23,969 nucleotides of DNA from a virus: positions 1 to 23,969 of the IMG/VR virus record IMGVR_UViG_3300017788_000168, one strand, 5' to 3'. The translations under genes were made by a program, and so were the position numbers. Within the stretch, counting starts at the first letter, position 1, and every line of letters starts with the position of its first letter. The notes under the pieces were generated by a model, which was not told the origin of the DNA, did not search any database, and saw nothing but the letters and a program-made list of their open reading frames with translations. Positions 12,001-17,164 of this stretch are shown piece after piece.

Positions 12001-13355
12001 TCAAATCTTATTTTTAAACCATTGGTGAATTCCACTCCATTGGGGCTGGTGTAATTTTTTTCGTCTAGAATATCATTGTTGACGTCAATGACAAAATTAT
12101 CGGGGTCGACTATGCGTATTTCGCCGACAAATGACGGATCTCGGCTATCTTGGTAAAAAAGTCGATCCAGATTGGCTGTGATATTGGGAACTGTTTGGTA
12201 GATACCATCAAAGTCGGTGTAAAATTCTCTAGATGCATTTTCCTTACCACGCCGAACAAAAACTTTTTGACTTTTTTCAACTTGAGTCGACGGAGTTAAT
12301 TTAATGACATGGTCTCTTCCGCTGGGAATTAACTGTATTCTCCAAAGATTGCGCCTTGCTGTCACTGGAACGGTTTCAGAGACAATGACATCATAGGGGT
12401 ACACGTCAAAAATTTCATTGTTGGTCCAGAAGACATCGTCGATGTCTTCGTTGATGAATATTATAAACTTTCCATCTAAATCGGAAGGAGTGCGATAACC
12501 ATCAATGCCATCGGGATTACTTTTAAGGAATTGTCTTAGACTGTGATCCTGCATGTTTACATAACTGATATCAGTGGCTAAATCGGCCACTGCGGCCATA
12601 GTCATTGATGTAAACTTGTCTTGAGCGGATGCCTGTGGCACACGGAAAGTCACTGTGCCTTGATCTGTACCGTTGTTTAAAACTCCCAGCACATCTCTTG
12701 TTGAAATATTAGGTTGAGTTTTTTTCTTGCCCGACACACCCGGCTCGCTCTGTATCCAGAAACGATGCTCTGGGTGATCTATCTGAAACCTATATGTTCC
12801 GCCACGACTCAATATCATGACAGGATTAGATTCGATTCCTTTGCTGGAAAAATTAAATCCGCCAACAGATAGATTACGTGTGACCCGGTATTCTCCTTCG
12901 TTGTCAACTGAGCCAGCAAATACATTTACTGCCTGGGGACCATCGGGCATCCAATAATAGTTGTTGAAATTAATAAACTTGTCAAAATCAAAACAACCGT
13001 CAAATGTGTAAAATTCGTTGCGGAACAAACGATCGTGATTGTTGGCTATTCCACCATAGTATTCGATTTTTTGTAGTAGATCGGGATACGAAGAAAAGAA
13101 ATCAACACTGTTGGCGTAAACATCTTTGACAACAACGCAGGGCTCAAGTTGGTAATTCTGCCGCGAAGTCGAAGGTTCGCCGATGTAATTGTCTGATGGT
13201 TTAAATGTGGGTGTAACGCGACGGCCAATGTAGCCATTGACTTTCTTGAAATTTGGTTCGCTGATCAGCTGGTCGACTGTTGCGGCCAAGAATTTTTTGT
13301 TGGCATCGGTCCTGAAAATCTCAGGTAAAAAGTTCAAAGTTCTATTAGTGGCCAT
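1..13355 (-). CDS. Giant modular virion/baseplate protein, C-terminus beyond window (partial)
   Basis: The frame opens with ATG at 13355 and has no stop down to base 1, giving at least 4451 residues (about 500 kDa); the true end lies outside. The start is 7 bases after the gp6 stop, with no clear Shine-Dalgarno, so translation may be coupled. Visible segments: a conserved N-terminus (LPEIFRTDANKKFL; FNNYYWMPDGPQAV near residue 140); a cupredoxin-like sandwich (about 165-247); four CBM5/12-like motifs (592-767); a DWWNERYG/PYTGGNLLLW segment (1437-1472); a fifth CBM5/12-like motif (1940-1979); seven FG-GAP-type repeats (2353-3027); NEVKPYRTQIREYLL (3693-3707); two PGSGYT repeats (3773-3835); and FMGGEMITFLELDTVNN at the edge. 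To my knowledge, marine T4-like phages carry very large proteins of this kind next to gene 6. Its position matches T4 genes 7-10. A role as peripheral baseplate and adhesion protein is inference; no catalytic site was recognised. Confidence 0.85.
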   Translation of the reverse strand, partial: MATNRTLNFLPEIFRTDANKKFLAATVDQLISEPNFKKVNGYIGRRVTPTFKPSDNYIGEPSTSRQNYQLEPCVVVKDVYANSVDFFSSYPDLLQKIEYYGGIANNHDRLFRNEFYTFDGCFDFDKFINFNNYYWMPDGPQAVNVFAGSVDNEGEYRVTRNLSVGGFNFSSKGIESNPVMILSRGGTYRFQIDHPEHRFWIQSEPGVSGKKKTQPNISTRDVLGVLNNGTDQGTVTFRVPQASAQDKFTSMTMAAVADLATDISYVNMQDHSLRQFLKSNPDGIDGYRTPSDLDGKFIIFINEDIDDVFWTNNEIFDVYPYDVIVSETVPVTARRNLWRIQLIPSGRDHVIKLTPSTQVEKSQKVFVRRGKENASREFYTDFDGIYQTVPNITANLDRLFYQDSRDPSFVGEIRIVDPDNFVIDVNNDILDEKNYTSPNGVEFTNGLKIRFDNKVIPSDYRLKDFYVEGVGKSIRLIGANKLINPEPYAGDLETLDYLTINRGSSDLNAWSRSNRWFHIDVLKATAAYNKTIGLPNQQYRANRPIIEFDADLQLFNFGRQGLPPVDYLDFYVTDAFSQIEGNGKQYDALQHYVKDEVVVLENKVYRARIDLQQIPGNDNNWQNLYSLPIYSGTQAYRQDNVVRYLDRIYRALAVTSENLPTNTTYWEPIIWNRENIDEYDAEIEYQQFDAVYYNNEYYACISPNGALQISPDITTTWKKVNVFVDYSVGIADTILENQYAAWQGRLYRAVLDIKQDPRNNDLYWQSIIDIVDGKSVIFAGDEDPMVRNIVYRLSMEDIGNDEDYDENPIRMPHLTPSAFIVESNSTVIALEGLNTGLNFWYDGNQWKKGLQKSSVNQAPLFDVVDENNISFGNLTRYPNSTFGGSRIFSYKTGTGKTDTVLGFPLSYRNFNSVGDIEFSNDFDNSLMSFLDGTREKTIKVNGGYLLNYINRDEAQTRNIWIKAKEKSHQYQIFSHVFDGTTNYFEVDVSPNASQQTPFIKVFVNNELIKEYQYVYEVVGVRQAVRILSSLLTVGAIVDIMIYSDSTSELGHYEIPPNLDYNSQNADFEYLTLGQLKNHITKLVENTRIANQTENKFTRFRDVQFKNHGGTILQHASPSIYSNLFLIDNDVNFVDSIDLAAREYTKFKNKFLEAASKLTTVDSTRIPETVDEIIKTINAVKNSSFPWHYSDMVPYGDNRREYLDVVINPELRQFDLPMVFDDQKLSNRAVLVYVNNKQLVKDQDYYFPQDRTAVIISEEYPLEADDFIKIVDYLDTNGCYVPETPSKLGLCPKFVPGKLYDNTYRDPIFVIQGHDGSMIPSFEDYRDDLLVELETRIYNNIKLDYYKGIANIHDFIPGKFRDTGYSLAEFDRVLSRSFLKWAGSNQVDYTTNTNFVANDSWTWNYSKYRDTIDGGRIPGAWRAIFKYFYDTDRPNTHPWEMLGFSSRPDWWNERYGAAPYTGGNLLLWQDLAQGYIHAGPRQGYDQRYARSSLLSIIPVDEYGALRPPSQFAVSNFNSSDAGRAFSVGNQGPAESAWRRSSDYPFALQRTMALTQPAFYFGSLFDVKTYNRNSKLDQLVISNTLRRVTPGSIKIHGDVLDGQTQLTAGYLNWIRDYVKNLGRDPATVLRHRLDNLDVNLGYRAAGYTDKNYIKVLAEQSSPSSTNDSIILPDENYTVHLNKSSPLKKIIYSAVIVEKTNNGYTVSGYDVSNPYFTIIPSLANNNAYVIDVIKQRGVIYRDYQNKKVIVPYGFEFTSRQQVVDFLISYGRYLTGQGIKFTETESVLASKKDWVLSAKEFLHWSQQGWSNGNLIILSPIKDVLKVSTPLGVVDHVENTINGSKILDQQFSTIKNNQFTVVRSNNEFKISVIDDRSICFAELEVVQFEHVLIFDNSTVFNDIIYKPELGNRQFRLKLVGSKTNDWSGELNPPGFVYNASDVDPWLPGKDYKKGSIVNFKEQYYTALENIIAATEFNQAQWRLIERSAIKTGLLPNFAYNAQKFEDIYDIDNAPDDSDLLEYSAGLIGFRERTYLSDFSLDNVSQVKFYQGFIKDKGTRSSVDALTTAKFNNVTSGLDLYEEWALRVGEYGAAESAAQIEIVLNDTEFTNDPSTITLTDNAESAVRGTVSIKEKDLYRRTSQYKKDIFFNRSQRTDTSADIATAGFVNLEDISGTVFDIRNFSELDNLLPRIGKGFKLWVARDFDNDWNVYRISETDNNVSSAIYDLDDQISVTFDKPHELKVGDIFVIKNLDSLIDGFYQVAYVTDLVRVSAKIYKNQSEIKKIRSFSGNGVYLVAKSMRTDSSAKINQMSPLNGWLVGDCVWADNIDHDGHWGVYEKTDSWKYQVELPVEASDLIGGDRFGHAVKINSQRDLIVVSSPESGEGNIKTFVKLTSGEFKQSSTFRPTLSLDTAGFGGSIDLVDYRVAVGASASKNNQGRVFVYNFRTEKEKFDLQVLFAPDANTGDQFGHSVSLSQDLQWLYVGAPGKDTVYVYHYDTSLTELGTHVLTTEPGQTDYVLDFSVATADSIKVTSEFGLPDLFVGDGVTDTFTLSAGLVGRRLQVIVNNQLMSASDYTIDGDTLTLNSVPDIGNVIVARINQPVLLQPNVDYTVTEDGELSLSKDPGLLSIEVQQAYHYKLVDELVGTAGSQFGRTVKTNRDGSVVVVGAPNKTITNGEITYTNTGAGYIYTRRIEEQSLKANRSTYLPSSVTMPFVDLFVNGVLLHSAADYTLNNNEIVLLGSYEAGQTLTISTSQFDLLQEISSPDLVDQGNFGFSLDMDHDAKSIYIGAPNYYDSVYSQGKVYRFTMKSKYFGTSVSQIENPVISAGSTIYVNRVPVTFTAATDSGDTTAKSMAIDINRLPGITADVDQDGRLVISTVSKVNKDLQLTPAGDDALEQIAFDAYVLDQEILEPDFNEGSFGSNIVVDSQGETVSITGKNSSLTQAITFDGGLGFAGTTFDIGTTLFNKVVDGSGAVYLFELINDGQSGIDNTGSLIFANKLSLREVYPGDEFGFSVGLQKDSLVVSSPGFDPLPLPDQYDLKVDNLDELSWIGVNALTIGTRVLVVSDISNRGSWSIWTYNGAQSTDFRTNFIRDAVGVIKNTGSVHLYTNPSSKKIWDLKRKQEPVVDLDSVNRLLIYNRDRNTIIANLDYIDPVKGKILGIAEQDIDFKTELDPAIYTNGTSEVVIDQGMRWGEQQVGMIWWNLSKVRYLDYEQDDLIYRTKNWGAIFPGSEIEICEWVSSSVPPEQYATRGGSGIPKYNNQAYVVDTVIDSQSGILNPRYYFWVTGKQDVSVSRKRNSCAAIADIIENPNLQGIPYVGILKSNALALYGINDYLTGNSVILQIDYANAPNSNIMHTEFELVQENRRESEIPNKIVNKMVDSLAGIDRIGNVVPDPTLKDNERVGISYRPRQNMFRDRARALRSVIDFVNRIFLAYPVVRQFNTNGFFGQDPVPTSSGYDRKVSTVDELGYIETSEIEVGYRVLIENDSTNDGLWTVWRFNGSQFVLSRIQSYKTNLYWEYRDWYADGFDPSTKITYTVDYEKDIGAINLRPGDIIDVRYDQQGQGVTYRVQDDFSLLMVALENGTIQFLPNLYDINNDGMGFDSSNFDNVRYDKTPGVEIRQILESIRKDIFAGEFKQEFNRMFFVMVNYLLTEQKHVDWIFKTSFVNIVHKLRKLDQYPSFVRDNQDYYIDYINEVKPYRTQIREYLLNYDGIDVVSGNVSDFDLPAYYDKILDQYRTPNGERDSDEDLLSNTEYRAWNQSHQLVVDRIIIENPGSGYTVIPEITIEGGGGRGAKAIATIDFNGLTSVVITNPGSGYTSTPRVVINGNGSGAVAYPLMRNVHTGNNQPGYNLVRSLNSNIKLDRIAYDTQIPAWTANSEIFSDRVSYFNDVYKINEPNIYVVPVQLSGIETFDVELISTFQVENTDLTPSTVINLNNIEAVFGIDYSINMEDNTITLLDPQLEDEVSIRYVGDEGEDLYETFLVETPRVYQLNKSARVYLNDLENIEYQVYLGDQLQPMSQYEFSEDLKTLEFIDYPTPGLQIKVNVENDVIFTVSPEDVPGAIYDSESDSWSAIIGGKVTPIGDINNIAIGQRVRGSGINDFNNTVSVQEKDSGTIRLQSETKTRTTRGRWEGKEWVPGNEITYRDPAVLVQGKNTIELLYFVSPIVTERFFDYRLFTRVNGDEAGHAIDRAVAYYQPVEGGEGQDPSQVIKGITYPGVRVQGLPFSQDEELRSVSALIDSHISSRYQDIALGTRPEDITITGGAYVDLYSSHAPEELVPGMIFDSLNMQVFTKPITPWSSGDDERFVANGSTTDFVYTNNLLNDLNTVILVGGQPAANGIDYVFFGNTIVFEEAPQAGKEIRVVGFDVTGKPLAYRIFHDMAEDHNYYRIAEAYSTTLAQPLTITDTQIRVVNASVLSPPTNRRPGVLFMGGEMITFLELDTVNNLIKRI
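1851..2039 (-). repeat. Two tandem PGSGYT repeats in the giant protein
   Basis: Residues 3773-3835 hold PGSGYTVIPEITIEGGGGRG followed by a linker (AKAIATIDFNGLTSVVITN) and a second unit, PGSGYTSTPRVVINGNGSGA. The unit is about 39 residues, with the pattern NPGSGYT-x-x-P-x-(V/I)-x-I-x-G-x-G. Such units are common as short glycine-rich beta repeats in phage and bacterial surface proteins. They follow the NEVKPYRTQIREYLL segment. Confidence 0.75.
4275..6299 (-). repeat. Seven FG-GAP-type repeats (predicted beta-propeller) in the giant protein
   Basis: Seven segments carry the FG-GAP blade pattern (G-x-FG-x-S-V-x-L-x(4-6)-(L/I)-x-VGAP ... G-x-V-Y-x-(F/Y)). They begin at 6299 (GDRFGHAVKI ... IVVSSPESG), 6134 (AGFGGSIDL ... 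VAVGASASKNNQGRVFVYN), 5978 (GDQFGHSVSL ... LYVGAPGKDTVYVYHY), 5429 (GSQFGRTVKT ... VVVGAPNK), 5060 (GNFGFSLDM ... IYIGAPNYYD), 4619 (GSFGSNIVV, later GAVYLFEL) and 4346 (GDEFGFSVGL ... LVVSSPGFDP). The first three are spaced at 55 and 52 codons and the later ones at about 90-185, with other beta modules inserted. Seven is the number of FG-GAP repeats in integrin-alpha propellers. The propeller itself is inference. Confidence 0.7.
7419..7538 (-). other. Isolated CBM5/12-like motif in the giant protein
   Basis: Residues 1940-1979 begin WLPGKDYKKGSIVNFKEQYY, continue TALENIIAATEFNQAQ and close with WRLI. This is a closer fit to the CBM5/12 pattern than the tandem copies: W-x(4)-DY-x-x-G-x-x-V-x-(F/Y)-x-x-x-Y-x-A ... 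F-x(3)-W. It stands alone, far from the tandem group, directly before a segment rich in short beta strands. Assignment is by pattern only. Confidence 0.6.
11055..11582 (-). repeat. Four tandem CBM5/12-like motifs in the giant protein
   Basis: Four consecutive segments share the pattern (D/E)-x-V-x(4-6)-(R/K/E)-x-Y-(R/Y)-A-x(n)-W: residues 592-624 (VKDEVVVLENKVYRARIDL ... NNWQNL), 636-669 (YRQDNVVRYLDRIYRAL ... TYWEPI), 685-720 (FDAVYYNNEYYACISP ... TTWKKV) and 736-767 (YAAWQGRLYRAVL ... LYWQSI). This matches the Y..G..V.Y.g..Y.A......P....W signature of small carbohydrate-binding modules of the CBM5/12 (ChtBD3-like) type, which use exposed aromatic residues. The glycine after the first aromatic is mostly D or F here, so these are divergent. 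Glycan binding at the host surface is inference. Confidence 0.55.
12615..12861 (-). other. Cupredoxin-like beta-sandwich in the giant protein
   Basis: Residues about 165-247 of the giant protein read GGFNFSSKGIESNPVMILSR, then GGTYRFQIDHPEHRFWI, then GVLNNGTDQGTVTFRVPQA. This follows the NP-(x)-L-x-RG-x-TY-x-F ... H-x-FWI ... GV-x-NNGTD-x-GT-x-TF-x-VP pattern of cupredoxin-like domains that are widespread in marine secreted and phage proteins. The usual C-terminal metal-ligand loop (Cys/His/Met after the VP strand) is not seen, so it is probably a structural sandwich and not a copper site. The fold assignment is from motif memory only. Confidence 0.5.
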
Positions 13356-13362
13356 TTTTATT

Positions 13363-16300
13363 TCACTGGTTTAAAATATTTAATCCAGCTGAAATCTGAT
13401 TGAGTTGCGAAGCTGTGATCGACGAAATGATTTCCACATCGTCCACTGTGGCTGCTGAAACTATGATCTCGTCGGGTTCGGCATTTATCTGATAAAGGCT
13501 ACCAAACGCCACGTTATTGTCGGCAGCAACAATGACTACCGATGCGATATCTGGGCTGAGGCGGTTGTGCAGATAGGCACTGAGTTCTGAGAAATAAAAC
13601 GTTTCGCCAAAATCCCAGTTCGCTATATCAAAGTAAGCATTAACCGCTGCAATCAATGATGTTTTGATGTCGCTGTCACTGATGATGAGATTGGGATTCT
13701 TGACCACTTTAAACTTGGCTCGCAGGGCCGAATCGGCCCTTGATCCAAAGATAGGTTTAAATTTAGCCGAGTTATAAATGATGGTATCACTCATGGCTTT
13801 GAAATTTTCAAGGCTGCTGAATTCCAGTTTTAAACTTTCACTGGTGGGTTCGCTGGGATTGACAACTGTGTTTGACGAGTCTTTGATCCATGCTAGATAG
13901 TCAGTGGCATAGGATTTTGTCAATATAAAAAGATCCACGATGTTATTGGGGCTTGGATCAATCCTTCGTTGATTTGGGCTGTTATGCCGATATTGGAAAT
14001 TTAGATCTGCTCTTCCAACTCGAGCTCGATAGTTAGATACTTCCTCGAGCACCGCCGATGAGCGATAAAATTTATTCTCTAGATTGGCGTAAAATATCTG
14101 GCCACTGGGGTATTGACTTCTCGAAGACAGTATCTCATCACGAGTGGGCAGCCCAGCAATCACAGAATAAGCCGGCACAGGACGATAGTCCTCGAACAAA
14201 TCCGAAGACGTGGATGCTACAAAAAACACAAATTTTTCTGCTTGGTTGACTTTGGGCGCCACTATTAATTCAAAAAGATCGGGGTTATCGGGCACACCGT
14301 CACTGTCACTGTCAGGGAAAGTCAATAGTATTTTACTGTTGTTGACATAACCATCTGACTCGACAATGCTTTTATAAACGTACCAAGATAGATCATTGGT
14401 CAATGCACGAGAAGAATCGGGTTCAGTATTAAATCTCAACACCTTGATAAAATCATTAATGGTTCGCCCAGTACGAGAATCAAAGACTTTGACTTTTTCA
14501 TCAAAATAAAATTTCGTATCAACAAGGCTTTCAAAATAGTAATCAAGTCCACGGTGTTCTACTATGTACTGAGTTCCGTCAAAGGTAAATTTAACCAGCC
14601 AGCTAGAATCCAATGCGCGGCCAGTTGTGTCGCCGGCGTTGATTTCCGAATATGATACCCCACCAAGATCATTGTTTTCTATTATGTGCCACGTGGTGGT
14701 ATTGACATCATATCTTAGGCCAAAGTTCTTGTAGGTGCGAACATAGTCGGCGATGATTTTAATGAAATTGTCTGAAGATATTTGATCTGTCAGATTGTTT
14801 TTAAAAGCTGGAATGATTTCGTCGGGTATAGCACCGCTGGGAACCAATTGATTCAATGACAAAGAATTATCTTGTTGAGTGCGAACAATCGCAGCATAGA
14901 TATAACGACGATCGGTTTCTCTATGTGGTTCTCCGGTAATTATTTCTCCTGACCCTGTGAAATATTTTCCGGCGCCGGCTGCGAACCGTATCATAGCACC
15001 ATTGATTAAGTATTTCAATGTGGTCGACGAGTTTTCACCAATGGGGGCAATGGTATTGTTGTTGGAAAAGCGCAGGCGACCCGTGTTCAAATTGGTAGCC
15101 GTGCCTGTTGATTCCCACACTAGCCCCGACAGCGCAGGCCTTGTTATTTTAGAATAATGATAGTGTTGCAGGCTCTTTCCATTTACCAATGGTTTTATCT
15201 GATTGTAGATCACAGTAAAGATTTCATTGGTGGTCTGGAATGAAAAACGAAAATCTTTGATATATTCGTCGCGATAGATGATTCCGTCACTGGCATAGAT
15301 GTTAGTTGAACTGTACTTGCCAGTGACATCCAACACATCCAGGAATCGACTTACCCCCGAACTGGTTCTGTTTACTGCCTTGGCTTTGAGCACGGTACTG
15401 AATGCGGTGTAGGGCAATATGTTATAGTCCTCACCAGTGATCATCCTATTTTGCGTGTAGTATTGCTGAGGTGCTTTGGTGCGTATCTCGTCGAGAGTTT
15501 CTCGCGCAGTGGCATTGGCCACTGTGTAGTTAAGGCTGGCCCGCACAGTCAATGTTTCGGCTCGACCCAAGCGGCTCACATACGTGATGGGAATAGAGAT
15601 GTTTTGCATCTCATCGGGCGTGATCTTGTAAGTGAGCCCGTTGCTTTGTCGATAGTAGAATCGAAACGATCCTCGTGGTGAATTAGCGAATGCACCATCA
15701 CCGAACACTAGATCAACTTGATCCCCTACTCGGCTATTGATTTGGTAAAGATTACGATCAGAGTTTTTATTATAGGCTATGTTAATGCCGGCCACAGCAG
15801 GTACCTTGGACCAGTTCTCGGTCACTGCTCCCTGTGAGCTTAACGCATACAGCCAAGTATCGGTATTGTTGATGTTGTCAAAATTGATGTTGATCACTCT
15901 ATTGGGCAAGGATTCATTGACGGTGAAATCAACACTGTTGAGTGATCCTTGCTTGAAGTAGACAAAATAACCGGTGTTGTTGGAGCTGTTTCCAAGGTTA
16001 TCGTTGCGATAAAGCAAGTTGAACTTGACTGTGGGTTTTGGTTCAGCTTCGTAGATATAGGTTTCTCCACCGGTGGTCGCTGACACTGCTTCAAATGTTG
16101 TGTTGGCGCCTTCAACAGTTGAGCTGAAACGATACACCGGCACAGTGCCCGGCTCAACACTGACTGAATATTCATCGGTGCGTATGTTATTGATGACCTG
16201 GCTGTTGCCAGGTTTTCCAACAATCTGGCTGTTGACCAGTGAAGCGTTCAGAACTGTGTTGAACTGTTCTTGCCAGTTGTCATTGGTGGAATCATTCCAG

Positions 16301-16728
16301 GAAATAATGAGGTTAGAGAGATCTGTGCCGTTGCTGTCAGTGACTGATTCAGTGGTTGAGACCGAATCAATTTTCAGCAGGCCCGAAGCAGGTATATTGC
16401 GCTTGGGGCTATAGTTGATCATGCGTGCAAGTTTCAGCACCGAATCTCTACGCTCGGCTGTGTCGATGAAATTTTCACGTGCGTTTAGATCCGTGCGGAA
16501 GGCCAGACTCTGCCCCAAGAAAGCGATCAAATCAATCAAAGCAACGTACTCTGAGCTTTCTAAGAAGTCGTTGAAATCTTCGGGGTAGTAGATGCGCAAG
16601 TAATCGATCATGGTCTTGCGCAGAGTTTCAAAGTCGTAGCTTTGGAAATCAGCTTCTTTGAAGGTCTGATAGATCTTGGTCCAATCTTGTTGGACTAATA
16701 AATTTGTTTGTCTTGTTGTCAGGGCCAT
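13363..16728 (-). CDS. 6: Baseplate wedge protein gp6
   Basis: A 1121-residue protein of the T4 gp6 family, a structural subunit that forms the inner ring of the baseplate and joins neighbouring wedges. The N-terminus (QDWTKIYQTFKEADFQSYDF, ETLRKTMIDYLRIYYPEDF, YVALIDLIAFLGQSLAFRTD, NARENFIDTAERRDSVLKLA) is the strongly conserved gp6 start. The C-terminus (about 1030-1090: DIANWDFGETFYFSELSAYL) is typical of gp6-type wedge proteins of marine T4-like phages. T4 gp6 is about 660 residues, so this one is much longer, with extra beta-rich sequence in the middle. Residues 806-817 hold an aspartate-rich loop of the thrombospondin type-3 kind. The gene lies directly after gp25, as expected for baseplate clusters of this group, and ends 7 bases before the giant gene. 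Confidence 0.93.
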   Translation of the reverse strand: MALTTRQTNLLVQQDWTKIYQTFKEADFQSYDFETLRKTMIDYLRIYYPEDFNDFLESSEYVALIDLIAFLGQSLAFRTDLNARENFIDTAERRDSVLKLARMINYSPKRNIPASGLLKIDSVSTTESVTDSNGTDLSNLIISWNDSTNDNWQEQFNTVLNASLVNSQIVGKPGNSQVINNIRTDEYSVSVEPGTVPVYRFSSTVEGANTTFEAVSATTGGETYIYEAEPKPTVKFNLLYRNDNLGNSSNNTGYFVYFKQGSLNSVDFTVNESLPNRVININFDNINNTDTWLYALSSQGAVTENWSKVPAVAGINIAYNKNSDRNLYQINSRVGDQVDLVFGDGAFANSPRGSFRFYYRQSNGLTYKITPDEMQNISIPITYVSRLGRAETLTVRASLNYTVANATARETLDEIRTKAPQQYYTQNRMITGEDYNILPYTAFSTVLKAKAVNRTSSGVSRFLDVLDVTGKYSSTNIYASDGIIYRDEYIKDFRFSFQTTNEIFTVIYNQIKPLVNGKSLQHYHYSKITRPALSGLVWESTGTATNLNTGRLRFSNNNTIAPIGENSSTTLKYLINGAMIRFAAGAGKYFTGSGEIITGEPHRETDRRYIYAAIVRTQQDNSLSLNQLVPSGAIPDEIIPAFKNNLTDQISSDNFIKIIADYVRTYKNFGLRYDVNTTTWHIIENNDLGGVSYSEINAGDTTGRALDSSWLVKFTFDGTQYIVEHRGLDYYFESLVDTKFYFDEKVKVFDSRTGRTINDFIKVLRFNTEPDSSRALTNDLSWYVYKSIVESDGYVNNSKILLTFPDSDSDGVPDNPDLFELIVAPKVNQAEKFVFFVASTSSDLFEDYRPVPAYSVIAGLPTRDEILSSRSQYPSGQIFYANLENKFYRSSAVLEEVSNYRARVGRADLNFQYRHNSPNQRRIDPSPNNIVDLFILTKSYATDYLAWIKDSSNTVVNPSEPTSESLKLEFSSLENFKAMSDTIIYNSAKFKPIFGSRADSALRAKFKVVKNPNLIISDSDIKTSLIAAVNAYFDIANWDFGETFYFSELSAYLHNRLSPDIASVVIVAADNNVAFGSLYQINAEPDEIIVSAATVDDVEIISSITASQLNQISAGLNILNQ

Positions 16729-16736
16729 AATCTTTA

Positions 16737-16769
16737 CCGTTTTTGTTATTTACCGTGAGTAAAAAACGG
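16737..16769. repeat. Inverted repeat in the gp25-gp6 gap
   Basis: CCGTTTTT at 16737-16744 is perfectly complementary to AAAAACGG at 16762-16769, with a 17-base loop. The 47-base gap (16729-16775) is the largest inside the operon. The stem is 8 bp and AT-rich, so it may be a weak hairpin in the mRNA ahead of gp6, perhaps acting in RNA processing or on gp6 translation. On the minus strand the loop also holds GGTAAATA (16747-16754), 6 of 8 to the T4 late promoter TATAAATA, 18 bases before the gp6 ATG. Either reading is tentative. Confidence 0.4.
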
Positions 16770-16775
16770 CTATTA

Positions 16776-17153
16776 TTATGCCATGGTCATTTTTTGACTT
16801 TCACGATCGAATTTCAATCGTAAAATATTGCGTTGATCGGTGGTTACATAGCGTAAATCTATCAGCACCTGGATACCTTGTTCGAATTCGTCAATGGTCA
16901 CGCGATCCACCGCTAATCGTGGGTCATAAGATACTATTTTTTTGACATCGTCGATGATGACTTGGCGCACTTCCTGGGTCAATGGCTCAAACAATGTGTT
17001 CCATATTATGGAACCAAAGTTTGGGTTCATGAGTTTTTCCCCTTTGCGTATATGAAAGTGATTGATCAAGTCTTGGCGTACCAGATCAAATTCCGTGACA
17101 CGGAATTTTTTATTGCGGTTTTGTGTGCTGAATCCACGATAAAGTATTGACAT
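16776..17153 (-). CDS. 25: Baseplate wedge protein gp25 (lysozyme-like fold family)
   Basis: 125 residues, close to T4 gp25 (132). This is the most conserved baseplate component of contractile tails and helps start sheath assembly (family GPW_gp25). The hallmark block RKGEKLMNPNFGSIIWNTLF (residues about 37-56) is present: the family's R-x-x-x-PxFG-x-x-(I/L)W ... FEP. It is followed by the EVRQVIIDDVKKIVSYDPRL helix and the VTIDEF strand. Despite the family name, no lysozyme activity is expected. The start is 11 bases after the gp5 stop. No Shine-Dalgarno is visible in front of it, so translation is probably coupled to gp5. Confidence 0.96.
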   Translation of the reverse strand: MSILYRGFSTQNRNKKFRVTEFDLVRQDLINHFHIRKGEKLMNPNFGSIIWNTLFEPLTQEVRQVIIDDVKKIVSYDPRLAVDRVTIDEFEQGIQVLIDLRYVTTDQRNILRLKFDRESQKMTMA

Positions 17154-17164
17154 GATATATGTAT

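Noticed and set aside
1-13355. That the giant frame is a tail tape-measure protein
   Set aside because: It lacks long helical or transmembrane-like stretches, is rich in beta modules and sits after gp6, where T4 keeps wedge and not tape-measure genes.
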